17,471 bases of DNA from Smittium mucronatum (GCA_001953115.1 LSSL01006302.1:1-17471); one strand, 5' to 3'; positions 1-8,199 are shown, counted from the stretch's first letter. Numbers and translations are program-made. Notes: a model not told the origin generated them from the sequence alone.

Positions 1-185
1 TGGCATTGCTTCAAGTAGGCTGGATGACTGAGGTTACGTGCAGTCATGAATTAAGCTCTTTGTCAATGAACTGTTGTTCATTGAACCTATTGAGCTCCTA
101 GTCAGAGCCTACTTCTAACAGGATTAATAAAATTAGGCTCCTACCCAAACGTGGGATTGATCGACATGGCTTTCCTACAAATAGC
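1..185 (+). other. possible 3' end of retroelement internal region
   Basis: This stretch is much richer in G+C than the rest of the window and directly precedes the candidate LTR. One frame from position 2 reads a few codons to a TGA, which could be the tail of a polyprotein, but it is far too short to identify. It contains a perfect 9-bp hairpin (TCAATGAAC at 63-71 with GTTCATTGA at 76-84). It also has a longer-range inverted repeat, AAGTAGGCT at 13-21 with AGCCTACTT at 106-114. No clear purine-rich tract sits immediately before position 186, which weakens the retroelement reading. The start lies outside the window. Confidence 0.25.
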
Positions 186-314
186 TGTTAGACGCTGAGA
201 TCCGTCTGACTGTCGAACGCTGGACTTGTGCACTAGACTATGTCTCAGCTGTGCTAAACGATCGGTTCCTCCTGTTTCTAGATGGTCCTCCTCTGGAATC
301 GCTGTCCTCCGAAT

Positions 315-400
315 CGCTGTGCGCTATCTCCACTACTCCCAACCAAGAATAGTGCAACGCTGTGCGCTGTCTCCACTACTTCCAACCAAAAATAGTACAA
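315..400 (+). repeat. tandem repeat, 2 x 43 bp
   Basis: Unit 1 is 315-357 and unit 2 is 358-400. Both begin CGCTGTGCGCT and are directly adjacent. They differ at four positions, all transitions (A/G, C/T, G/A, G/A). Two of the four are in CpA/TpG context, which is suggestive of but not proof of RIP-type mutation. A third unit seems to start at 401 (CGCTGCG) and breaks off. A smaller direct repeat, GAATCGCTGT, sits just before at 296-305 and 311-320. Confidence 0.9.
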
Positions 401-420
401 CGCTGCGTGAAATTTTAGTC

Positions 421-485
421 TAGTGTACTTCGAAAAGTACACTATTAAGCCCCTAAACCACGGCAAGGTATTTCACTCTTAGGGG
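421..485 (+). repeat. two consecutive hairpins inside the candidate LTR
   Basis: A perfect 10-bp stem is formed by TAGTGTACTT (421-430) and AAGTACACTA (435-444) with a CGAA tetraloop. A second 7-bp stem follows, CCCCTAA (450-456) with TTAGGGG (479-485), around a 22-nt loop. In an LTR transcript these could form 3'-end or packaging structures; that role is inferred. Confidence 0.6.
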
Positions 486-673
486 AATTATGTATTGTCA
501 ACAAGTCTTACCATCTGCATTTTCAATCAAATACACCTAACAGTCAATCGCAGCTATACGACTATCGGAATGTTAATTTAACCAAGTGGATATCATACAA
601 AGATAACTATTGGCCATAAAGATAGCACACGTAATCGGTCCTCAGCAACTACAGAATTAGGCCATCTGACCTT

Positions 674-845
674 TTAATCCTTTCAGAATCGACAGTACAA
701 AAATTGATTTCATTTTTTTAATCAAATTTGGAATTAGAAGAATTTTATTTATACATTATTGGGTAAATCAAGAAACTAGTTCAACTGAAATTGATAATAT
801 TCACAAATAGGAGTGAGGAAATTATTCGGGTCCGGTATGGATTAG
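674..845 (-). mobile_element. TTAA-type MITE, diverged copy A (piggyBac-like ends)
   Basis: The left end is TTAATCCTTTCAGAATC at 674-690. The right end, read on the minus strand from 845, is CTAATCCATACCGGACCC. Reverse-complemented, the element aligns end to end with the copy at 1871-2043. The best-conserved block is the 17-bp CACAAATAGGAGTGAGG at 802-818. The lengths are nearly equal (172 and 173 bp). The left flank keeps TTAA and the right has decayed to TTAG. TTAA target sites with ends starting CCCTTT are typical of the piggyBac superfamily, from general knowledge. The element has no coding capacity and would need a transposase encoded elsewhere. Confidence 0.55.
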
Positions 846-1060
846 CTGACAATTGGATAGTGTCGTATTTTTAAGGGAAATTCTCCTTAATTGCAGAACC
901 GCAAGCGATGTGTATTGCTGGATTAGTGAAAGCGGTTAGGTCAAATGGTATTATCGACTAGTTAATTAGAAAATGGGTTACTGTTCAACACTATAAAACA
1001 ATCTACTATTTAACTCCTTTATAAATAAATTCCCTTTAAAAAAAAAAATACTATTTATAT

Positions 1061-1331
1061 GGTGACGTGACTGGAAGCTTATTTCCAATTTACCTCCAAG
1101 ACATTTCTCCTACCTTTTGACCACTAAAATTTTTCGATTAATTCCTTTTAGAATTTATTTCTTTTTTAACGCAGAATTTATTTTTAAACTTGATAAAAAT
1201 AATTCCTTTTAGAAAAAGTGCATATTACAATGGAATTATTTATTTTTACTGGTCTTTTGTTCTTTAATCTTGGCTTGTTATAGGTTGGTTCAGTAGGCGA
1301 AATGTCCTGGAGGCCTTCAAGTCCTGACACC
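1061..1331 (+). mobile_element. MITE with ~20-bp TIRs, copy 1 (271 bp)
   Basis: The left end GGTGACGTGACTGGAAGCTT and the reverse complement of the right end (GGTGTCAGGACTTGAAGGCC) form imperfect terminal inverted repeats. A second copy lies in the opposite orientation at 6193-6399. The two share long identical blocks, including 26 identical bases at 1080-1105 (opposite 6355-6380). This copy is longer because of a 61-bp internal duplication or insertion. TTATAT occurs immediately left (1055-1060) and two bases beyond the right end (1334-1339), a possible target-site duplication, though the flanks are AT-rich. There is no ORF, so the element is non-autonomous. The transposase family is not identifiable from these ends. 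Confidence 0.75.
1140..1213 (+). repeat. 13-bp direct repeat bounding a 61-bp extra segment
   Basis: AATTCCTTTTAGA occurs at 1140-1152 and again at 1201-1213, with 48 bp between. The other MITE copy has this motif once. The segment between therefore looks like an insertion with duplicated ends, or an unequal duplication. The intervening DNA also repeats GAATTTATT twice. Confidence 0.75.
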
Positions 1332-1870
1332 ACTTATATTCTATTGTCTGACCAATGGGTGGTTATATTGAAATTAAACTAATCTATTGGAGTATTAGCT
1401 ATTATCGTATATTATACGTAAATAACAATTAAATGCTCTCAAATGGTTGATCCACTAAATTGCTGACCACTAATTCACTAGAATGTCAATCATATTGCAA
1501 ACCATACATTTCTTTCGATTTTACTGGGATTTTCTATTAGGAACATAGCTGATGATTCTTCAAAGAACAAGCCCTTTTTTTTTGCATATTCCATTGGATA
1601 AAAAGTAATTAGATTTCCTCAAAATCAATAAAAACAAAAAGTATCATAAATTCGCCAATTTATTGTACACTTATCAATAATAAAATCTCAAGAAATTTAA
1701 ATCTTTGATTACACAATAGATCAAGTGCCACCTTTACAGCTATTTATAAATTGGCGAGAATGTAAGAGATTCAATTCAATTACTCTGGTTCAAAAAAGAT
1801 CTTCCAACTAACCAAATTCCCTACCAAATAACCGAAATTTGTTTTCTAAACTGGTTAACTAAAAAGTATT
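1332..1870. other. non-coding spacer between two MITEs
   Basis: No credible coding region is visible in about 540 bp. The one structure is an 11-bp perfect inverted repeat, TCGCCAATTTA at 1652-1662 with TAAATTGGCGA at 1747-1757. It bounds about 106 bp and could be another small foldback element or chance. Short homopolymer T and A runs are present, including T at about 1575. Confidence 0.5.
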
Positions 1871-2043
1871 TTAACCCTTTTCCGGGCCCAAATTTGAGCC
1901 TCACTCCTATTTGTGTAAATTAGCCATTTCAATTGGTCTAACTTTTAGGTTTATCCAATGATATATAAGTAATATTAGTCTAATGAAAACATTGAGCAAA
2001 AAGTGAATGCCATTTTTTATTTCATCGGTCCTGAAAGGGTTAA
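1871..2043 (+). mobile_element. TTAA-type MITE, better-preserved copy B (173 bp)
   Basis: The left end is TTAACCCTTTTCCGGGCCC (1871-1889). The right end reverse-complements to TTAACCCTTTCAGGACC (2027-2043), so the element has matching TIRs and intact TTAA at both borders. It is the inverted partner of the copy at 674-845 and shares with it the CTCACTCCTATTTGTG block at 1900-1915. The TTAA target site and CCC-starting TIR point to piggyBac-type mobilisation (family knowledge). There is no transposase inside. A weak minus-strand reading frame crosses the right border; it is an accident of insertion or a cut gene fragment. Confidence 0.65.
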
Positions 2044-3258
2044 TAAAGGAAAATTGGTACGCCAGTAAAGCACTAATCACCAAATCCATACAACAAACAC
2101 CAAAAAAGCCCAATTGATAACCAAAAGTCAGCTGATAAATGCTATTTTGTGGCAATATTGTAATTACTGAATATTCACTATTACCTATAGACTATTCGGT
2201 AGCATTAATAAATCTCCAGTTTTGATTGCAATAGATTTACGAAAATTTATTGAATATTCAAGCAGTGAATGTGTATTCAAATTAAAAGGTTTATTTCTTG
2301 AAAAAGTATTCCTCTTGTTTATGAAATGCTCAACACTATCCCACAGGAGCGCTTACCCCTGCTTAAATATAATTTTGGGGGTACTGAAATCAAAGCTGGG
2401 CATACAGCTTTCTTTTTCATTCCCTTCAGTGCATAATTCTTGATATTAATATTCATGTATCACCAGTGCCAACTTATCAAAACTACAGATTTTCCCAATA
2501 ATTGGGGCTATGCTAATTTTTGTAGCACGGAACTTTATTGTAAGATGAGGCTGAACTACCAGGAGTTTTTTTTATTTTAAAATAAATTTATCATAAAGAA
2601 AAAAACAAGACCCTATTTGCCCACACACCGATGAAACATTCCCCTGCATTAACTCTTCCCATTTTGAATAATAATAGTAAATGCGTGTATAGAATAAAAT
2701 AGCCAATAGCATTTAGTTAAATGCTTCTTCCCACCAACCAGTTGTTTATGTAATAAGTAACCGATGAATTTGGCTATTTTGCTGCAGTAACCCAATTAGG
2801 TTAATATTGTTTTGTTTAGATAAAAAGGATAGTTTTTGGTCGTCTGTAAAAGTATTGATCCTTTTTTTTGGCATTCTGCCCAGAAAAAAACCTTCATTTT
2901 CTTTGAATGCTAACACAATCTTTTCCCTGTAACATGTGCCAATAAAACTCCATGGAATAATCCCCTCCCCCCTTTATCGTATGTTTATCCACCACTTATT
3001 TTGTTTTACATGTCTTTATGCATCTTTTTTTCTGTCTCAAAATTGTCTTTTAGCAATAAAGAAGGTTTTGTCCAAAAAACCCAAGAATATACCACAAGAG
3101 CGATTATGACTATTCCAAGAACTTAGTCCTCTTTATTTATCTATTACTCACCCCTTGATTTCTTTAATTTTGTAACTTTAGTAATCTTTTTTTACTTTCT
3201 ATTCGATGGAAGTCAAGCTTATATCTGTTTCAGAGCATCCCTATACTATTCTACCAAA
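2044..3258. other. upstream spacer of the ankyrin gene
   Basis: About 1.2 kb with no recognised gene or RNA. It has many T runs and pyrimidine-rich stretches, for example around 2870, 2970 and 3180-3200, typical of fungal-type intergenic DNA. A hydrophobic minus-strand frame at 2044-2155 abuts the MITE border (see findings). Other frames here are short, start without ATG, and show no family signature. Confidence 0.5.
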
Positions 3259-3261
3259 ATG
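3219..3261 (+). promoter_or_regulatory. possible TATA-like box and start context of the ankyrin gene
   Basis: TTATAT lies at 3219-3224, about 40 bp before the ATG at 3259. The leader between is C/T-rich, and the start has A at -3 (ACCAAAATG), a favourable eukaryotic context. In such an AT-rich genome a TATA-like word is expected often, so this is only a candidate. Confidence 0.25.
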
Positions 3262-4239
3262 ATTCCTCTCTTAAGCTACGAGCTGCAAAGTAGGATTTTT
3301 GTGCTGGCACAAGACCCCAACCTGAGATACCTATCCAAAACTCTTTATCAAATCTCTAAACTCAATTCTGTCAGAGTCGATTTCATGATTGTTAAATTTC
3401 CCTTTGAATTGTATTTTGACTTCCGTTTTGGTTTTCCCAAAAAATACCCTATAATATTTCATAATCAAGACTTGGTTCTGTTGCTTTTGAAAAAAACCCC
3501 TCTCAACAGACCTCATTTTCAACCACTATTCAACTTTTCAATTTCAAATGGCTGGGATAAAGTCGTGAGTTTTCTTCTCAATTCGTTTTTTGTTAAAGAT
3601 TTTCCTTTTCCTAATCCACTTTCCAACTCCAAACTTTCGCCCCTAAAAGCTCTTTACCCACAAAATAAGCTCTTCCCCGTTGTTGAGATCAACGATCTAA
3701 GCCCTCAAGCTTTTCAATGCCTCCTTGAAAACTACTCCATCTTGAATCAATTGCTTGATGCTCATAAAATTTTCCCTCAATCAAATTTTTCGCCTGTTTC
3801 GTCTCCAAGTGTTGTAACTCATCAGAATTTAGATTTCAATAAAATTTCTGAATCTGTTGCTATATCCCTGGTAATCAAAAAGAGATTGGATATCATAAAG
3901 CTTTTATCGTTTCATGGTTTTGATCTTTCTGTTTATCCAGACGCTCTTTTCCCGGCTATTAACAACAATGACATCCAGTCTCTGGATTTTTTATTAAAAA
4001 ATATCACTATAAGAAACGATAAAATAGATCTATTGCTGAGCTATGCCTGCTGGAGAGGTTCTCTTGATGCTGTAAAGACTATCATCAAGAATGGCGCCAA
4101 CATTTATGCTAACAACAACCAACCAATCACCGAAGCCATCAGAGGAAAGAGGCTCGATATTGTCAAATATTTAGTTGAAATTGGCTATTCCTCCTATCTC
4201 AACGATTTAATCTCTCTAGAAAAAATGAACCTCCAATAG
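3259..4239 (+). CDS. F-box-like / ankyrin-repeat protein, 326 aa
   Basis: Single uninterrupted frame from ATG with A at -3 to TAG, no intron needed, and higher G+C than its surroundings. Residues about 3-35 (LLSYELQSRIFVLAQDP..., then LSKTLYQIS) resemble the F-box-like helix start seen in many fungal ankyrin proteins. Degenerate ankyrin-type helix pairs follow at about 86-110, 198-224, 226-248, 255-285 (core GSLDAVKTIIKNGANI) and 288-312 (AIRGKRLDIVKYLVEIGY). The middle (about 112-195) is proline/serine-rich and matches no repeat well. No signal peptide or membrane segment stands out, so a soluble protein is likely. By family, such proteins can be SCF ubiquitin-ligase adaptors, with ankyrin repeats binding the target and the F-box binding Skp1. 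Here the F-box is weak and that role is inferred. No partner genes adjoin it. The nearest AATAAA (4550) is far downstream. Confidence 0.85.
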   Translation: MIPLLSYELQSRIFVLAQDPNLRYLSKTLYQISKLNSVRVDFMIVKFPFELYFDFRFGFPKKYPIIFHNQDLVLLLLKKTPLNRPHFQPLFNFSISNGWDKVVSFLLNSFFVKDFPFPNPLSNSKLSPLKALYPQNKLFPVVEINDLSPQAFQCLLENYSILNQLLDAHKIFPQSNFSPVSSPSVVTHQNLDFNKISESVAISLVIKKRLDIIKLLSFHGFDLSVYPDALFPAINNNDIQSLDFLLKNITIRNDKIDLLLSYACWRGSLDAVKTIIKNGANIYANNNQPITEAIRGKRLDIVKYLVEIGYSSYLNDLISLEKMNLQ

Positions 4240-6192
4240 CTTTCTGCTGTATTACCTTCCTATCAGTCTCCATTTAAAATAATGCCGAGAATTTCTCTTT
4301 CATGTTCTAAATGGTTACATGCCTTTAATTTAGATGTAAATACCGCCAAAAAACGTCAAGTATAAGTTTCGACCGCCTTAATTTGGGTTTCGTTGCTGCT
4401 TTATTTCTTTAAACTTGCAAAAAAAATCTTCACATCCCTAAAGATCTAGTTCTGTTTATTTGTTCAATGAATGATTTCTAAAATCAGACCGGCTTTTAGT
4501 ATACTTTCCAAAAATGGGAGATTTCCTTTGAGATCATATATACTTCCTCAATAAATTTCGGTAATTGCTAAAATTTCTTTATTTATTTGCCGAACAAATT
4601 CGTAAACAACAAATCCGGTTTTTATCCATCAATTAACTTAATGATGATTATTGTAAAAATAAATCAAAATCTAAATCAAAATTCAGACACTCTTCTGCTT
4701 GATGGTTATTTTTTTTTTTATTAAAAAAGTGGCCAATAATAATAAAGGCAAATAAGCACCTATTTTTCAAATGAAAATTTTCATATATAAATTAAATCTC
4801 CTATATCAAAATGTTGGCACAAATGAGTACCAGTTCAAAAATAGCTATGTAAAAGTAGAGCGCGTAAAAAATAAACAACTGGATAACAAAATTTCAAACT
4901 TATGGAGAAAGTATGATGCAATATCGATGATTGACTACATAGTTAGTGCTAAACCAGAACCAAATATTGGTTTTTTCAGATGGGTATGGGGGTGTCCTAA
5001 GGTGTAAAGGGGTCGTATTTTAGTTCTAGGTGGAGCTGAAGCCTTTTTATACTCTATTGTTCCTAATACGATTTAATCTATTTTTAGTTACTTTTTTATA
5101 GTTAGTTAGGCAATTCAGCTAATTTATTTATTTTAATTTATATTTTTCACTTGTGTTTGCCAGTCTTGGTGCAATGAACCATAAAGTTAGTATACATAAT
5201 AAATATTTTGTCCAACATATTACACCTTTCTGAAAGGTAATTTGTCCCTCAAAGTTTAGAGTAATAAACGCGAAATCTTAACCATATTGTAATGGCTTAA
5301 ATTTTCAACTTATTTATTTCCCCCTTTACGTCCCTAGATTAAATAATATCCTTAGTTTATTTTTTAACTTAATATTATTCCAAATAAATCTGGCCCCAAC
5401 AATTTTTTTTTTGGTCGTTTTTATCTGTTTTTAGTTCTAGCTAAATTCTTTGTGGGCAAGGATACTTACCCGTTACCCTGAATTTTAGAAAAAAAAAAAA
5501 TTTAGATAGTTTTTTTTTGTGTTGGTATAGTAACAACTAGTGTTTTAAGTATGGTTATTCATAACCATAATTCGGTAGATTCTCACGCTTTCATTTATGA
5601 ATTTGTACCAGATATTGTTTCCGGAAAATAATAGGACGAAGATAGTGATAGCGAAACTAAGATATCCATTTCTGCCAAAAAAAAATAATCCCGCTTCATG
5701 ATATGACTTATACTCATAGCTCAACTCGGCAGGTGATCCAGTGATGGTTAATCTTGTTTATTATTTAATTGGAATTCCATCAAATTTCGATATAAAACCC
5801 CCGATAAGGTTATAACCTGTTATTTCTACCATGAGAGCTGTACATACACTTAAAGTTTTAAATACAGGGGTGAAATATGCTAAGAATGTTCAGGCATGGC
5901 AAGAGAGCAATATGACATCAAGAATATTCTAGGTAGGTTTCGATGTGAACCTGTTATGGTTTGTGAGTTTTGCTTCATCTTTGGCTAAAAAAATTCAACT
6001 TCAAAGCCAGAGTTTATTCCAGTCCAAGTGATATAAGGAATCTGCTTCCAAAAAAAACAAATCCTAATTATTGGTTCTTTATTTTTAAGCGTTTAATTAT
6101 TATTTATGAGAAGTAACAAAAAAAGAAACCAGCAAATGCTCATATCGACAATATATTTATTACTTTTTTAATGCTAAAGGTTGATCAAATAT
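4240..6192. other. downstream non-coding region with possible decayed coding remnants
   Basis: No intact recognisable gene in nearly 2 kb. A 78-codon open frame at 4771-5007 (plus) has no family signature that I recognise and sits in low-complexity AT-rich sequence, so I do not call it. Two short coding-like stretches at 5521-5697 and 5831-5932 could be remnants of a disrupted gene. TTTTAGTTCTAG recurs near 5019 and 5430, and A/T homopolymers are common. Confidence 0.4.
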
Positions 6193-6399
6193 GGTGTCAG
6201 GACTGAAGGCCTCCAGGAAATTTTGCCTACTGGACCAACCTATTACATGCCAATATTAAAAAAAAAGACCAGTAAAAATAAAGAATTCCACTGTTTTATG
6301 CACTTTTTCTAAAAGGAATTAATCGAAAAAATTTAGTGGTCAAAAAGTATGCGGAATGTCTTGGAGGTAAATTGGAAATAGGCCTTCAGTCACGTCACC
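6193..6399 (-). mobile_element. MITE with ~20-bp TIRs, copy 2 (207 bp), inverted to copy 1
   Basis: On the minus strand this reads GGTGACGTGACTGAAGGCCT at one end, and the other end reverse-complements to GGTGTCAGGACTGAAGGCCT. The TIRs therefore match at 16 of 20 positions and are cleaner than in copy 1. It lacks the 61-bp extra segment of copy 1, so 207 bp is probably the basic length. CAAATAT is present immediately left (6186-6192) and at 6402-6408, two bases beyond the right end, a possible target-site duplication. Similarity to copy 1 is high over the whole element, suggesting both inserted fairly recently. There is no coding capacity. Confidence 0.75.
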
Positions 6400-6460
6400 G
6401 ACAAATATACACAATCGGATATTTAAAACCGTGGTTAATTAACTCGATTTGGAATATAAT

Positions 6461-6472
6461 GGGGGGGGGGGG
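6461..6472 (+). repeat. G12 homopolymer
   Basis: Twelve consecutive G follow TATAAT, about 60 bp beyond the end of MITE copy 2. It is the longest G run in the window and is exceptional in DNA this AT-rich. It could form intermolecular G-quadruplex-like structure or slip in replication. The length may also be affected by sequencing error. Confidence 0.9.
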
Positions 6473-8065
6473 TCGATACCCTAAATAAATAATTTTGAAA
6501 AAAAATTAAAAAAACGTTAATTATATCGATAAATCAAAGTTCAATTCCATTTTAACTTAAAAAGAATAAAATAAAATCAATAAATAAATATTACAATTAA
6601 GGTGATATCAAAGTTATGAAGCTTCGAATTAGATTGAATTTTAGATTGGAAATGTTGAAAACAAACTAGGTTTTCTGTTTGGAAGATCGATATCAGGTTA
6701 TATCATAATTTGGACAAATCTAGTGCTTTTTTTTTCAGATTTGGGAAGGTTGGTGGCAGTGTCAATTGCAAATTGAGGAAATATCCAATTGTGTTTTAAA
6801 ATTTAGGCCGATTATGGGATTATTTTTATTTTTTAAATTTTGTGAAGATTAAAAGATTGATTGTATATCCGATTCAAAACCAGTCTGATCAGGAATAGGG
6901 CAGATTATAGCCAGTTTTATCATGGGGAATTTAGATTAAAATTATAAAATAAAATATTAAAAGATTATTATTACCCGAATAGATGTTAATACTGGTTTTT
7001 TTAAGGTTGGAAATATTGCGAACGTGGTATTATGAATTTATGATTATATTTAAACTGGAGAGGTTAATTGAAATATAGATTATAGTTTACACAAATCAAG
7101 AAGATAAAAGATGGAGGATATAACACATTTTTCAAAAATAATTTTTTTTTCTTAAATAAAGAATATTTAGAATGCTAATTTTGAGAAGCATTTTTAATTT
7201 GAGAAAAACTTATAAATATTACTAAAATTTAGGGAAAAGGTATATATCAATAGAATGTATTTAGTCCAAAACAAATAAATCGGCTAATTATTTTTGGGAA
7301 TATTTTTATTTTTCGCACTCAGGATCAATTTATTAAACAAGACTAGGTTAAAATTCTAATATAATGGCAGTTAATATTTTAATAAATTTATACTTTAAAA
7401 TATGTTTAGTTCAAATTAGTATAGTATTTTCCTCTAATCATATAATAATTTTAATTTTGAATTTCTATATGTGAATTTATTGGATAAATATAATAATGGG
7501 AATCCGTATCATTTGGATATATTTTACCTCAAAAAATGAAGTAGAAAAAGTTTTGCATAATAACGATCGTATTAACTATAAAAAGATGTTATATCTTTTA
7601 ACTTTGAACTTTCTCTTCTCCAGAACTTAGTCTCTTTAGGTATTTTCTGACCCATTTTTTTATTTATTCTCTGATTTAGATATGATACTGATGGGGAGGA
7701 GGGAGCAACATCAGAGATAAAACAGGTCAAATATTAGAAAAAATGATATTATTTATATTTTAATAATAATTTATGGAACAGATTATTTTCAAATTATATA
7801 TTTTGAGAGTTTTTTGGTGTTTTGTAAAAAAAATTCTATTTTTAGAGGACAGCGTAGAAATAATAGCATCTTATTTGGCTGCTTAAAATCGCTTCACCAA
7901 CAAGCGAAAGATTATTTAATCCAAAAAAAAAAATAACCGGTAGTCTGCCAAAATTTTTATAATATTGTGAGGATAAGGCCGCAAGGAACTAACTTACTAT
8001 TTTAAAAGATATTTTTTTATTCAATAAAAACTAATAAAGACAAAGTAAAATAAAAACTCAGGGAA

Positions 8066-8120
8066 GGTTTAACATATTAAACCACTTGATTTTTCTATAA
8101 ATTCCAAGGCAGTGGTTTAA
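8066..8120 (+). repeat. overlapping alternative hairpins
   Basis: GGTTTAA (8066-8072) can pair with TTAAACC (8077-8083) across a CATA loop. The same strand segment, extended as TTAAACCACT (8077-8086), is perfectly complementary to AGTGGTTTAA (8111-8120). The two pairings exclude each other. In AT-rich DNA a 10-bp match over this distance can arise by chance. Confidence 0.4.
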
Positions 8121-8158
8121 ATAGTGAACTTTATTCAGCGAAGCTGGTGAAGTTCTTG

Positions 8159-8199
8159 ATAAGGATTTACATAGGTTGCAAGCTATGTAAAATCCTTAT
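8159..8199 (+). repeat. strong hairpin, 16-bp stem with one bulge
   Basis: ATAAGGATTTACATAG (8159-8174) pairs with 8183-8199 over its full length, with one extra A as a bulge and an 8-nt loop GTTGCAAG. This is more than the background of short inverted repeats in this AT-rich tract should give. It could be a foldback, a structured RNA or a small-RNA precursor. No T-run terminator follows directly and no flanking gene uses it. Confidence 0.6.

Larger units (their letters stand above)
186..542 (+). mobile_element. candidate LTR (solo or 3' LTR), 357 bp
   Basis: The segment starts with TGTTAG and ends with CTAACA, a perfect 6-bp terminal inverted repeat of the TG...CA type found at LTR ends. 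Its length is normal for a Ty1/copia-like LTR, and its G+C is well above that of the following DNA. It contains two 43-bp tandem units and two inverted repeats near 421-485, as regulatory or poly(A) regions of LTRs often do. The 5-bp flanks (ATAGC and GTCAA) do not match. That fits a 3' LTR attached to an internal region upstream, or else a wrong boundary. I see no reverse transcriptase or integrase in the window, so the assignment rests on the termini and composition only. Confidence 0.42.

Noticed and set aside
226..466. Short frames on both strands in the candidate LTR
   Set aside because: They overlap tandem repeats and hairpins of the LTR and show no protein signature.
1680..1860. Weak colinear words shared (minus strand) with 6640-6800, e.g. 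TTGGAAGATC and GAAAACAAA
   Set aside because: The spacing differs and the matches are short. An alignment would be needed to tell this from chance.
1907..2155. 82-codon minus-strand frame as an intact gene
   Set aside because: More than half of it is MITE sequence, so it cannot be an intact gene. Only the outer 37 residues are kept as a possible fragment.
2222..2443. 73-codon plus-strand frame
   Set aside because: Its first codon is TTG, no domain is seen, and it sits in a T-rich spacer.
3331..3522. Minus-strand frame inside the ankyrin gene
   Set aside because: Antisense shadow of the 3259-4239 coding region.
4771..5007. 78-codon plus-strand open frame
   Set aside because: It starts with ATG but lies in low-complexity AT-rich DNA, resembles no family I know, and has no promoter or neighbouring context. 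A chance frame is likelier than a gene.
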